From positions 5,246,501 through 5,310,500 of the forward strand of contig NC_134028.1 of NCBI RefSeq assembly GCF_964204645.1: 64,000 nucleotides of DNA, written 5' to 3'. How positions within the stretch are numbered: position 1 is the first letter of the stretch; every line of letters begins with the position of its first letter. The DNA is from Tubulanus polymorphus. Lineage: Eukaryota; Nemertea; Palaeonemertea; Tubulaniformes; Tubulanidae. Below, piece after piece: positions 49,155-60,919 of this stretch. The notes beneath the pieces are model-generated. The model made no database searches and was not told the origin of the DNA. It saw only the letters and a list, made by a program, of their open reading frames with translations. A program made the translations under genes and the position numbers.

Positions 49155-49408
49155 GAGGGAACGAGAGAGAGGGAGGCGGAGAGAGAGAGAGAGAGGGAGA
49201 GAGGGGGAGAGAGAGGGAGAGAGAGAGGGAGAGAGAGGGAGAGAGGGAGAGAGAGGGAGAGAGAGAGGGGCGAGAGAGGGAGAGGGGGAGAGGAATAGAG
49301 AGAGAGGGAGAGGAATAGAGAGAGGGAGAGAGGGAGGGAGAGGGAGAGAGAGAGGGGCGATGGAGGGAGAGAGGGGGAGAGGAATAGAGAGAGAGCGGGA
49401 GAGAGACA
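49155..49408. repeat. (GAGAGG)n polypurine tract
   Basis: About 250 bp of GA/GGGA repeats with GAGGAATAGAGAGAG interruptions. Open frames on both strands (Arg/Glu on +, Leu/Ser/Pro on -) are repeat artefacts. Confidence 0.9.
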
Positions 49409-51054
49409 GTTGAAATCTGTGTAATTGATTCCATACACTTACTGCATGCTCACACCCAGATCATTGGATCGTTGTCGTACATACATTAGATATCTACGGT
49501 CCGTAACCAAATTGCGCTGAAATTTCTAACAGCATTAAGTGGATTTCAGTGTGTAATTGATCGCTGCGCCACTTTCCAAAAGCGGGATGGAGAAATTGGT
49601 TTTTATCAGGTTCACTGTTCCGTTGATATCCAGTGAGATCGTTATAATGTCTTTCACAAGGTCTAGAAATAGAAATACTGATTGTTCGACAATGCCCCCG
49701 AACTACGTTAAAAATGAAAATCCAATATCTGGAGACTGGTCTCTATTCGTTAGAACGATAATTGGTTCAAAATGGACTTGTACTGGCTATCGAACAGAAC
49801 ACAGTCTGTTAGCGCTAAACTGCATTCAACAAGTCGACTGTTTATATTGCGTGGGTTTTCCGATAAACGGCATTCAGCGCAAGACGACAACGCAAACGCA
49901 ACATCGAACTCTAACCGATTCTATGATTTTCTGTACGTACGGATTTCAACTGCGGATCGATCTACCTCAGTCGAAGCTATAAGTTTACATCCTATTCTAT
50001 TTTATGTAATAAAAGTTACCTCTACGGACTGACGACGACGCAGAAATTCTCATGCGAACCTCGCCGACGTTGAGGATTACCGCGACAACTGAAATTAAAC
50101 ACCTAAAAAGCATTTGTGTGTCGCGTTGTGCCGGGCGGCTAACTGTTGAATATCGTTGGAAAGATGAACATCTTCGATAAACAGCTAATGGTTATGTAAA
50201 AAACAGCCCTCATCAGGGGAAACAAGTGTGAACAAGTCAATTCGCCACGATAGAAACTCTCTTGAAGATACCGACAATGAACTACATATTGTATACGTAT
50301 ATATGAGCTATCTGTTGGTTTAGATGAAATAGGTTTTGTCCGATCAATTTTTACGTTACGTTGATATTTAGACTGTTATTCCTCAAAACCATCGTCAATA
50401 TCATAAACTGACTCCTCCTAAACGAAACTTTCAAGGACGCGCATGGATCCAGCTATAGTAAAATTGAATATTTCTATCGCGCCGAACTCGACGCTTTTAT
50501 CGCCCACTCAAAGGTCTAATTTATTTGCATGATGCGAAATCGTCGAAACGCATTTGCGGCTGAAAGTCTAATATATAAATACGTATTATAAAATCTGCAT
50601 CGAGAAAATGCATTTATGACATGATTTCAGATGCAACATTTCATTTTTCATAAGTGAAGATCACATTTTTGAGTAATGCGCATTGGCTTTGATGGCTGTT
50701 AATGTAAAAGCTGATGTTAAGTGCAGCAATTAATATTTGTTATCAGTTCACTAAAAATCAGCGACAAGCGACTGAAGACTCCGCCGCTGCGTATAGACTA
50801 TTCTGAAACGTTAGTGAATCGCAGTGGTTGAATAATTTTGAACCCACGGGTGTCGTCAATCCGAGAGGGTTCACCAGTTCAAAGCCAAGTGGTTGCTGGG
50901 TTTCATGGTCAATGGTTCTTCTAGTCTCCCCCCTATATTTGAGAAAAAAGAAACCACGCAATCGTTTATGATGGTCTTAGTGGTGGCGTTCATGTCATTG
51001 GGTTGACAGATTTAGAAAAAGACTTATCCCTTGTAAAAATTAGATGTTCAAATA

Positions 51055-51340
51055 AGCCGCGAAAATGCAAGCATTTTCAGCCCATGCCAAATTAAGCCCC
51101 AGAACAACTGTTCACATGGGTGCCAAAAGGGTCCATGCCTGTTTAAAAACGTTGGACACCTGAATGAATTTTAGCACGGGTCAACATTGCATGGAAATGA
51201 TTCACTTCACTTTGTTTGAGCATTGTTTAGTATCGGTTTACTTGTGAACGCGCTCTCTCATAAGCCAGGGCCCAAATTAGAGTCGGGCCTGATCCGTGCC
51301 AATTTTATCGGGGCCAAATTGTCTCCGTGTGATCGCAGCT
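51055..51340 (+). mobile_element. MITE family A, copy 8 (full length, 286 bp)
   Basis: Begins AGCCGCGAAAATGCAAGCAT and ends AATTGTCTCCGTGTGATCGC plus AGCT. Contains AACTGTTCACATGGGTGCCA and TTCACTTCACTTTGTTTGAG. Confidence 0.8.
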
Positions 51341-52132
51341 ATAGTCCCAGCTTGCTCCCAGCAATGATTTAGATGGAAAAACCACATGACACAATTCTAC
51401 AGTTGTGAATAAGGAAAAATCATCAGGAAATGAATTGGATTCTGGAGAAGTTGATATCTAAATCATCGAACAAACTTTCAACTGAATCGAAAATTTCGCT
51501 TCGAAACTCAGGAAGTCGCTTTTTAACTGCCGGCAAAAATTACGATCTATTTTCTTAGATTCCGCTTCAGTCGCGACATTCAAAAATTGAAACGGAGGAG
51601 TTGAACGGAGAATACCAGTAGCGAACCGCAGCAGTGGCTTCCGTTCTCACCGTAACGACATGCTCCCGGTTTTAACTACCTCGATATATTATTAAAATTC
51701 AATTAGCCTCGACCCGGGGAAAAAATAGCGACACGCGACGACATCAGAAACTCTGCAGGGTCCGACTCGTCGATGTTAATCCCTTCAATTATAACCGAAC
51801 CGCGCCTAAGAGCCACATGCTGCTCAGACCTCGGTTCAATTAAACCAATAACAGTTCGCATTCAAATTTAATGACGTCGACAAATTGACTGCGCGTTCTA
51901 GTTTCTTCTTCTTCTTCGCGTGAAGCCCCGCAGACGACAACGCGGAAAAGTTATTTTCGATTGCTTAAATTGATTTCGGAAATATGATTTAACTGCCGGT
52001 GAAAACAAGCGCGGGGACGATGAAAATACGGAGATTGTGATGAAATCGTGACTGAAAATTCAAACAGTTAAATCTAACACGGTTGCAGAATTGAGGTCCA
52101 TCTTCAAGACTAGGACCTCGTTCCAGTCTGAT
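51341..52132. other. CpG-rich unique spacer
   Basis: Unique sequence between two MITE copies, CpG-rich from 51480 to 52030. No gene recognised. Confidence 0.35.
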
Positions 52133-52415
52133 GCCGCGATCGAATTGGCCCGGATCAGGCCCCAGTCAAATTTGGCCCGTGCTAATTAGAGAGCGCATTC
52201 ACGCACAAACCACTGCCTCAATACCTTACAATGCTCAAACAAAGCAAAGTGAGTCAATTCCAAAACCAGAATCTCCAAATCACATACTTTAATTTGACCT
52301 GTGCTAAAGTTTGGCTCGGACCTGCTCCGACATTTTGGTAAGGCCAAACAGGCACTGGTCCATTTAGCAATGGTGCTGATTGGCCCAGGACAAAAATGCT
52401 TGTGCGATAACGGCT
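52133..52415 (-). mobile_element. MITE family A, copy 9 (full length)
   Basis: Begins GCCGCGATCGAATTGGCCCG. Contains AAAGCAAAGTGAGTCAATTC, and ends GACAAAAATGCTTGTGCGAT then AACGGCT. Opposite orientation to copy 8, only 0.8 kb away. Confidence 0.8.
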
Positions 52416-52914
52416 TACGGTTAACACCAATTCATTAGCAGGGTCTAAATCCGTAAGAAGAGCTAATGATCAAAGAGTGAAATCAGCGAGACTTGGGTCC
52501 AAGTTTATGGCAAACATGATGATTGTTACTAACGTAAAACTTAAATAAATGAAATACGCGATCAATATCAGGGATAAAGAAAAACTACTTTCCCCTAATG
52601 AAAAAAACCAATATGTTAACCTAAAAACCTATTAGATTGGGCACAGCCCCTGTTAAAACTCCTCTCAGGAATAATTGTCTGAAGCATCTCTCTGTACTGT
52701 GTACGACGACGTGTAAGAAATGAGGCTATAGACACCTGATCCTCTCATACTGATTATACACACAAACAATACAACGATCATTAACGACGCATCGAGGGAT
52801 TTATAAAAATGACGTTAAAAAAATGACGGTCTAAGATCTCGCATGCTATACCTGTTGATGTGTGTTTGATACGTACAAGAAAATGTTTACTGACGCCTTG
52901 AAAAATAACATATT

Positions 52915-53018
52915 ATTTTTGGCCGAGGCCGAGGCCAAATTTGCAAAATTGAGGCTCCATTGGGGCCTGTGCCTATTTGGCCTCACCAAAAAAAGTCAAA
53001 CCAGGCCTGAATCTGAGA
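52915..53018 (+). mobile_element. MITE family A fragment
   Basis: Only the block GGGGCCTGTGCCTATTTGGC then CTCACCAAAAAAAGTCAAACC and AGGCCTGAATC matches the left-centre of family A. Ends are absent. Confidence 0.45.
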
Positions 53019-53777
53019 TGCTAATATTGATGACATAGTGCACATCGATGACCCCTTCGATAGTATAGTAAAATGTTTTAAAGCATTTTTGTAATGGTTT
53101 TTAAGGTGTAAGAAAAAAAGAAGAATTCTCTATACAGCCGAAGCAAGGGTCAGCAAACATCCACTCAAAACAGCAACTCTGTTTCTTAAAGACCAGGGAG
53201 GGTGTATAGTTTTTTAAAAAGCGCATAAAATGACTCAGTAATCTAACGGAGAACTGCGCAATGAATGATCTAATCTAACCATCCCATCTTCATATTAACT
53301 CACAATTAACTCGTAATAGCGCTAGTGAATTTACCAATGACAGATAATCTATAGCGCAGATACTGATCTATAGGTCTCCGGTAATTGCTCGCCTTTTTTC
53401 CGCTCGCCGTCCACTACAAACAGATGGGACGATTGATTTATCTATCAAATACAGTCAACATGTTCTCTGATCAACCCGTACTCAACTCGGCCGGCTGTAC
53501 GACGACCGACGTATCGCGCACCATTCGCATTGCAAGCAATGCTTCCTTCTTAAAAGTAAAAGCAAACACGCAATTTCTGATGAAGCCACGGACAACTGTT
53601 GACTACTGACTCTGATTAAATGACCAATTATTCAGAAGTTTGTCATTAGATCTTCAATATTCGATGACCAGATCATAGAATTTCAAACGCCCATCATGGA
53701 GAATACCACGAAAATGCATGTTTTTCTTGGAGGAAAAAACGCACCTTCTTCGACATAAAGACGTCAACCCTCAAGTC

Positions 53778-53939
53778 CGCACGACACAGGGAAACACATA
53801 AACATAAACACAGAGTCAAACTCGTTTGATCGCGGAAACATTGTTTCCTGACACCATATTTTCCATTTCTGATGAAATAGGGAAACGCTTACATACATGT
53901 TTCCGTCTCCTATTTCTGTGTTTCCCTGTGCTGTGTGCG
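53778..53939. repeat. Imperfect inverted repeat (CAGGGAAACAC ends)
   Basis: Left CGCACGACACAGGGAAACAC (from 53779) and right GTGTTTCCCTGTGCTGTGTG then CG (ending 53939) are inverted with a few mismatches. Internal GGAAACATTGTTTCC and GGGAAACGC motifs repeat the theme. Probable MITE. Confidence 0.55.
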
Positions 53940-55125
53940 TAGGGCTTCAGAAACCAGTTGCCTTGTTTATCATACGACCAAAGATACCCAAAGTCTATCT
54001 GTATCTTAGATTTCAACTATCGAACTGGGCGCTTTTTATGTATTTGTCTGAGGACAGTTGATTGTTCCAGATAAACGATGGATGAGCATGAAAAAACGTC
54101 ACAAATACCGACTTCAATTCTGACGACGAAGGCACGGAAACAAAATCGCATACGTTTTCTTTTTTTGCGTATCAGATCCGGGGATGGAATGATTATCAAA
54201 TTTGATCACAAATCACAATACAATCAACGAGTTGTCACAACGCGACGACATTCATAGCTCACACGAGTACGAGAGCTGAGCGACGAGGAGGCAACGTTCA
54301 TTCACGACATCCATAAAACTGAATGGATGGCAGCGGTCGAGCTTCGTGTGTGTGTGAGGACAGTATGTGTCGGTGTGTACACTCAGTGGTCACAGTAATC
54401 TACCCTCGTTCCTCTCTGATCATTACTACTCGTGTGTCTGATCGGTTTACTGAAAAATACCATCAAATAACAAACCGTATTACGACCAACGCCGCGTACC
54501 GACGACGCGATCATCACCATCACAGGACAGGAGAGATCGTCCATCGCTAGCCTGATCCGTTGGAAAAATCCTGGAAAAAACCTTATACATACATCAACGC
54601 GATATCTAAATAGAAAAAATCAAAACCTCAATGTTAGAAACACACCCATACACCAATCAATGCCGTAATTGAATTCGTAAAAACCGCAAGAATAACATTT
54701 TTCACATATTTATAACTACCATGAAAAATACATATGTATTTTTGCTACTATGCATTATTGAAGGGGTTCTGTACGAGTCAATGTGCACTATGTCATCAAT
54801 ATCGGCGTTAGAAAATAACAATTACAATTGCGTATATTGGCATTTATTTTTTAATCATTTAACCTAAATATTACATCATTCATATCATATAATTCATTTT
54901 CGAAGATATTACGCAATGTATGCGTTATTTTCCAAGGCTCCAATAAACCTTCCAGTTAGTTTTCACGTTAACCTTATCTGGATATAATTGGGAGGACACT
55001 CCCCCCGTGACATTTTAAAATCGCCTACTAGGGCAAACTATATTACAAAAGCTGGAGAGCTGGTGGATAATTTTCACCGGAGAAATGAAATATAATCAAA
55101 GCAGAGGCTTCTTTGCTATCAGTTA

Positions 55126-55175
55126 ATAGACTGGTTGCCGGTCGAATTGTGCGCTACTACCGGCAACCAGTCTAT
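55126..55175. repeat. Perfect 17-bp stem hairpin
   Basis: ATAGACTGGTTGCCGGT (55126-55142) pairs exactly with ACCGGCAACCAGTCTAT (55159-55175), with a 16-nt loop. Too short for a typical miRNA precursor. Confidence 0.8.
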
Positions 55176-56845
55176 CTATGACTCAAATGCTACGTTAAAT
55201 GTGTGTCCTCCAAAACCAAATGGCTCCACTCTGCAACAACTCACATGAATTGATTTTGGGGGTTTTATCGCGTACTATGATGTCATCAATTCGTATGCAA
55301 GTTCAAGGTCACGCGGAGATTAGCAGTCGAAATAATCACCGATTAAAGCCACTATTCAAAATACTATCAATATCTGTAGACGTCGCGCGATACAAGTCGA
55401 CAAATATTTGCCTTCTCTTAAACATCACTATATCAATCAACTGCAGCCATCAGCATCTGTCTCGTGTTGCATCCGCGAGTATTAATCGATCGCTGATGAT
55501 CGTTGCCGGATCGCGGCCGAATTTGATTTTCGAAGTTCAACTGGTAAAATGATAATAACGACGACGATGACGAATCGTAATTCGACGTTCGGCTTGAAAA
55601 CCGTCGCTCGGCAAAAACTAAATTACTTAATACCCGAACCTTAACCCGATCGACTGAGGCTCGATAATTCGTAATTCGGAAACGATGGGCGGAAATACGA
55701 TTAAAACACCATCAATTCGATTAAACGTCGTTAGTTCGTCGAGATTTACGTCGAGGACAATTTTGAATTGTCAAAAATTAACGATAACCGATTCGAAAGG
55801 GGTGAAATTAAGACGGCGCGGGTCACCTCGAAAAATCCCGAAAAACAAATTAAACGATCGATTAGGTCTGGCATCATGAAAACGTAATTCTCGATGTCTT
55901 GTCTTCGATCAAGTGCAAGAATTTAAATTAAGCCCTTGTAACCAGCTTTAGTATCGGAACTGGGCCCAGGATCCAGTTCAATCGCAGTTTTTTCATATAT
56001 AAATATATATAGCTTTACTTCAAGGAAAATGACTTATTTTGCTAATGTCAAAATCGACATTAATAGCAAATTTAAACTTCAATGTTTAGCGTAAACGATG
56101 CATTAACGAGCTGTATTAACGCAACTGAGCAAAAAAGAGATGAACATTTTCCGGAAATTGGTTATGTAGGTCCCAATACTTGAAAATTTAAGCAAAATCT
56201 TCGCAGATGATATTCTAAAATCGATCGTCGCTGAACAGATCGCAGTGGATCGGAGAATCTGTTTATGTCACACAGAATTAAAACACTTTTGACGTTCATA
56301 AAATTGTCAACGAATATCGAGTTGCATCTGCCGACTTCCCAAACGGAGAAACCAGCCACGCCGTAGACACAATAGCTCTTAACGCGTTATACCGGTTTCG
56401 TTGGTCCTTGACTCAGTTCAAAACGCAAACCAGACTTGAATATCAATCAGTATTTTGAATTAATTTTTGAAAGTTTTGACACGGTATTGTCGAGTGCCAA
56501 GTGGTTTTATGCATAGCCGAACATTGAAACTTGTGTTGAATTTTTTATGATTTGATTATACAGGATGGTGTGTAAAGTGTCACCTTTTGGTTGAGTACCA
56601 GCGGATTGAACTGAGGCAACCACAACTAGAGAAATATTCTTAATTATGATTTCTGAAGACAAGAACATATACCATCCAATGGACAATAAATGGTGCTTGA
56701 ATTGAATGTCATAAGCTTTGTAGAAAAGGAATATACCCTGAACTGGATCAGTGAAATCTTTTAAGTGGTATTAGAAAACAAATTAAGTTTTTAAAGATCC
56801 CACAATAAATAATAATGATAATACAAAATTTGAATATATTTCACC

Positions 56846-56979
56846 GCAACAATTCGCCTATATTCTAATAGCCCACATCAGGCATACTAGAGTATGCCAT
56901 CACACATACTGCAAACATACAGCATAGGCATACTCCAATATGCCTTGTGATGGCTATTAGAATATAGCCAAAATGTTGC
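56846..56979. repeat. 134-bp foldback element with ~50-bp arms
   Basis: GCAACAATTCGCCTATATTC and TAATAGCC... at the left pair with GGCTATTAGAATATAGCC and AAAATGTTGC at the right. Inside, each arm also carries its own palindrome (GGCATACTAGAGTATGCC, GGCATACTCCAATATGCC). This nested foldback could be a MITE or a hairpin RNA source. Confidence 0.75.
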
Positions 56980-59069
56980 AGTTGAATACGCTCATATCGA
57001 ACAGAACATTTCATTTTTTCTATCGCGGGAATTCTTATGCGTTCGTTCGTCTTACAACATCATTGTGTACCACCCGGCCTAACGAACAAGCTCTATCAAT
57101 GCTATCCTACACTGAATGACCATCGCATTCCGGTATCTGTCACTCCATCCCCTTCGTAGCACACGTACGTTTCATCGAGTTTCGATTCAAATGATTGCTA
57201 ACAAAAACTCGCCAGTCTGAAGCACAAACAGTACGTCGAAGGTACACACGCCCCGTGACCGGTGAATCTACGGAGAACGACGCTACTCAAAACCTAAACA
57301 CACGTACGCCCGCACGAGGATGCCCGCACGCGGCCCCGCGATGGCAGCGACATTCGAACAATAGCCCTCTTAAAAAAAAACCCGCGCATGAAATAATCTA
57401 CATCAACAGAATGGAATTACTAATTCGAGTACCGACCATCGAAACTCGTTGAAACAAATAATTTCCAATTTGTTTTCGGGGCGCGATATTAGCTCGTTTT
57501 AACGAATTATGGCACTCGATGAGGCTGATTATTATTCAGCAGCACGTAGTTGTAGTAGTAGTAGTCTGTCACAGTCGCGCTGCTACTTCAGTTTAGCGTC
57601 GTTTTAAGTGGTTTATTCCGTAAAAATGAATATTGTCCGTGAAACACTCATCGGTCAAGTGTTGTCTCGTATGCAAAGTCAAACCTCTACGGAGAGCGGT
57701 GAGAGTAGAGATAGGGGTGAGAGTAAGGAGAGATGTTCGACATAATATTCATTGTTTAAATCCCGAGCGCAAAACCGACACTTCGTCGAGTTGGGATAGT
57801 TCATTTTCTCTGTAACACATTTTGGATACGGCATAATTCTATCTTCAAGAACCGTTAATCTTGGAATACCAATTATTCGTTTGTAAGTACATGAACTTTT
57901 TTGAACATTTTACCAACGGACTATCTCGCTTTGATAGAAACGAAAACTGTTTCGATAACAGGCATTTGAAACTTGAACTAAAGCCATCGTTACAAGAGTA
58001 AATCTATAACTATTTTGCTTCGATCAGTTAAGTTTTCACGTCAGTATGTTCTAATACATGCCACCCTCAATTTCTTTTAATAAAGAGTAAAGCTTTTGTT
58101 CTCTGGGTGAGAATAGCTTTTTGAATGACCACAAAGTAAGAATGATGTATGCGAATTCCTATCTTAAATCATGAGGAGGTTGTTATTCAGGGACTTATCA
58201 ACTTTGATTCCAAGAATTCAACCTGAATTGGACGACATCTTGAGAACGATTCATGTTTCATCGTTGAAGCGTTTTGTTTCAGAGAATCAGTTGTACGTTC
58301 ATCAAAATTCTCAATCGAAGTCAGACCTTGAAATAATGGTTTGTTTAACTTCGGCAAACATTTTCCCTTCAAACGACGGAAAAATGTTTTGACAAATGAA
58401 CGAAATCGAGTGGAAGTAAAACCAAAAATCGAGTAAACAGCAGTAAATAACTATTTATTCAAGTTGATAAGTGACTATTTCTAGTCTTTCTAACGAATAG
58501 TGTTCGGGTCAATGAACTTTTTGTAATTTGCAATCGGAATTGGGATTAGCCAATATAAACTAAATAAACTACTAATAAAAATCTAGATTTCAAGGACATC
58601 GACGCTGAAGATTTGATGGATGATCTCGGACGCTGCCGACACGCGAAAAAATAAACTACCGTAAATGGAAAACTGATGAAAGGTTATGAAGAAGATAGAT
58701 GAGAATTGACAGTTTAATAATCTGACCGCTCTAATGAATGGTTTATAGACAGGAAATGACTACATTCAACGCCCGGGCGACGTTACAGGAAATTTCAATC
58801 AGGAATCTTTCCGTGCCGAACCCCGGCGACACGACCCTGTTGATCGAGTGTCCCTCGGCGTATTTATCGATTCGGATTCCACGCGTTCACGGCGACAGAA
58901 TGGAAACCATTAAACGGTGATTATGAGGCGTTGTCAACGCCATCAACAGGTTCATTTTTTCCGAAGACTTCACCTTTTCCAGTCTTCAATTATTGACCAT
59001 AAGACTTTAAATAGCTGTTCTCGCTATCAGTACTATTTGGTGATAACAACTTGGTCTAGACACATTGAT
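56980..59069. other. Non-coding stretch with weak exon candidates
   Basis: 57480-57620 is CpG-rich and followed by ATG at 57626, which opens a 39-codon frame to 57745 with donor-like GTAAGG at 57723. 58738-58920 is an open 60-codon stretch containing GDTTLLIECPSAYLSIRIPR, with AG before and GTGATT after. Neither matches a known family, so neither is called as a gene. Confidence 0.3.
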
Positions 59070-59355
59070 GATTCGACTCTTGGACTGTGCCCAGTTATAG
59101 AATGCATTCACACGTAAATCACTCACTTGTTACTAAAATGCTACCAAAAATGAAGCTGTGGCAAGCGAGGTGAGTCACTTCCAGAACCGATGAGCATTTA
59201 AAGGGAATAAGTTGACCCATTCCGATAATTTTTGTTGGGCCACCAAATTTAGCCCATGTCAATCGGGCACGGCCTCGTTTGGCACCCGTGTGAACAGTAG
59301 GCCTAGGTACGGGGTAAATTTGGCCCAGGTCGAAAAGACTACCACGATCGCGGCT
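59070..59355 (-). mobile_element. MITE family A, copy 10
   Basis: Contains GCGAGGTGAGTCACTTCCAG and TTTGGCACCCGTGTGAACAG. The right end ACCACGATCGCGGCTT is intact; the left end is diverged. Confidence 0.7.
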
Positions 59356-60549
59356 TAAGGGAAATATCTAGCGTTGGATGTTAGTGAGAGTTGTTTTCAT
59401 CTGACCTGTTTTGTCATCTCAATTCTTTGATCTTCAAAATCTTCAAATTCTGTCTTTAAGTTTGTACGTACCCGGCTTTTAAGGTGCACCACCTGCTACT
59501 GCGGTGTCGGTGATCGCAGCACAACTCGGTAAGCGCGAAGATAACCTTTTCCAATGTAAAGAAGAGAATTCTTTGGTCGAGTCGCGCGCTGAAAAAGTCT
59601 CATTAAATCGGTAATAACAGAACAAACGATTACACACAGATCCGACTGATATCTGTAACATTTTGATCTGTAAAAGACACAAGAAAGTTAACTCGCCGCG
59701 GGGGAAATCCGCTAGCGACTTAAAAGGAAATTAATTTTCTCTTTTTGTCGCAGCGGTCTACCGTGCACACGCGGGCTCGCTGAAATCTTTCATCCGTTTT
59801 AACGAACAACATGTTGCTAACCAGAACCGCCGGGATTCGAACGGATCGTTGAATCGTCGGTAAGGATTTCAATTAGTTTCCTACGAAATCCGAGATTCAA
59901 CTTTTTGTAATCTCGAACTGAAGTCATGAATAGCTAATATAGACGAACACGATCATTTCGACGAATCGGCGTCATGAAATTTCTGGGCGCATTTTTCGTT
60001 AATAATTTCCGAAGTTTCCTGATCGCTAAACGCCGATGACTCACGACGCTTCGCGTTCAACAATTGTCTGTCTTTATTATCCATCGTCGTCGAATCCCGG
60101 ATCCGTCTTAATTTCCTCGATGCTCGAGTTTACGGCTTTCAAAGAACGAGAACGCTCGTGCACGCGCGCGCGGGGTTTAATGCCCGCTTAATCACCGCGG
60201 ATTTTTGAAAACAAACGAACCGCGTTGTTTTTAATTACGAAATGATTTTTGATGATGAATTCGATTCCCGGTACCAAAAGGACCGCCAAGCGCGATTAGC
60301 GACGACGACAACTTCTAAAAAAGTTAAACTATATCCGCGACGAAAAACAACTGAAGATGTTAAAAGTGATTAATGGAAAACCATGGGGAAATTCGCTAAT
60401 GACGGATGGAGCCTGTTCCAAAGTTGTCGGTGACATTTCATCGCAAGTCAGAGTTGATTATTTCAAAATAAATGAATCATCTCAACTATGGAAATGGGTC
60501 CAAATCAAATAGACCTTCGTTCTAGGAAACTAACATATCATCACGCTAT
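59356..60549. other. CpG-rich unique stretch
   Basis: 59690-60360 is markedly CpG-rich, with homeodomain-like TTTTAATTACGA and TTAATCACCG words. Candidate regulatory DNA. No gene recognised. Confidence 0.35.
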
Positions 60550-60919
60550 AGCCACGATCGCACAAGGGTTTTTGGCCCCGGTCAATTTTGTCAAGATTAG
60601 ATCCAGGCTGACCATTCACACAGGTGCCAAATGGGCCAGTGCCTGCTAGACCCCGGCTAATTTGGCTCAAACAAAAATGTTAGACCAGGCCCGAGCTAAA
60701 TTTCGGGATGGATTAAACTATTGATATGAATGCTAACTGGTTCCGCCAGTGAATCAGTTGGCTCCGTCCTTGGAGTAATCATTTGTGACAAATGATTACT
60801 CCAAGCCTTGTCACAGCATTGTTTAGCGAGTAGCTTAAGTGTAAACGCACTAGTTAGGCATGGACCAAGTTTGACTCGGCTCGGATCCGGGCAAGTTTAA
60901 CCTAGACTAAATCGTGGCT
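60550..60919 (+). mobile_element. MITE family A, copy 11, carrying a nested palindrome
   Basis: Begins AGCCACGATCGCACAAGGGT and ends AATCGTGGCT. Contains TTCACACAGGTGCCAAATGG and TTAGACCAGGCCCGAGC. It is about 80 bp longer than other copies; the palindrome and its target duplication (60762-60812) account for roughly half of this. Confidence 0.75.
60769..60805. mobile_element. 37-bp palindromic insertion, copy 2
   Basis: The same 17-bp arms as at 37680 (CTTGGAGTAATCATTTG and its complement), with loop TGA. It is flanked by CTCCGTC (60762-60768) and CCTTGTC (60806-60812). Undisturbed family A copies read CTTTGTC or similar at this point, so both flanks fit a decayed 7-bp target duplication. 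Confidence 0.6.

Larger units (their letters stand above)
47494..51054. other. Non-coding stretch
   Basis: No gene recognised besides the repeats listed separately. CpG-rich unique DNA at 48500-48990 is a possible regulatory element. Confidence 0.35.
53019..56845. other. Non-coding stretch
   Basis: No gene recognised. CpG-rich unique patches lie at 54240-54560 and 55480-55880. An AATAAA-type tail with TTGAATTGAATG lies at 56687-56708, resembling a retroposon end. Other repeats are listed separately. Confidence 0.35.

Noticed and set aside
49022-49438. Arg/Glu-rich and Leu/Ser/Pro-rich proteins
   Set aside because: They are produced by the GA tract in both strands and frames.
57626-57745. 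39-codon frame after a CpG-rich block as a first coding exon
   Set aside because: The donor is weak and no downstream exon or homology supports it. Kept only as a note in the block description.
58738-58920. 60-codon frame containing GDTTLLIECPSAYLSIRIPR
   Set aside because: Looks protein-like, but no family is recognised and the splice sites are poor.
59820-59930. tRNA-like GTTCGAATCCCGG on the minus strand
   Set aside because: Upstream sequence has no A box or anticodon arm, so it is a chance match.
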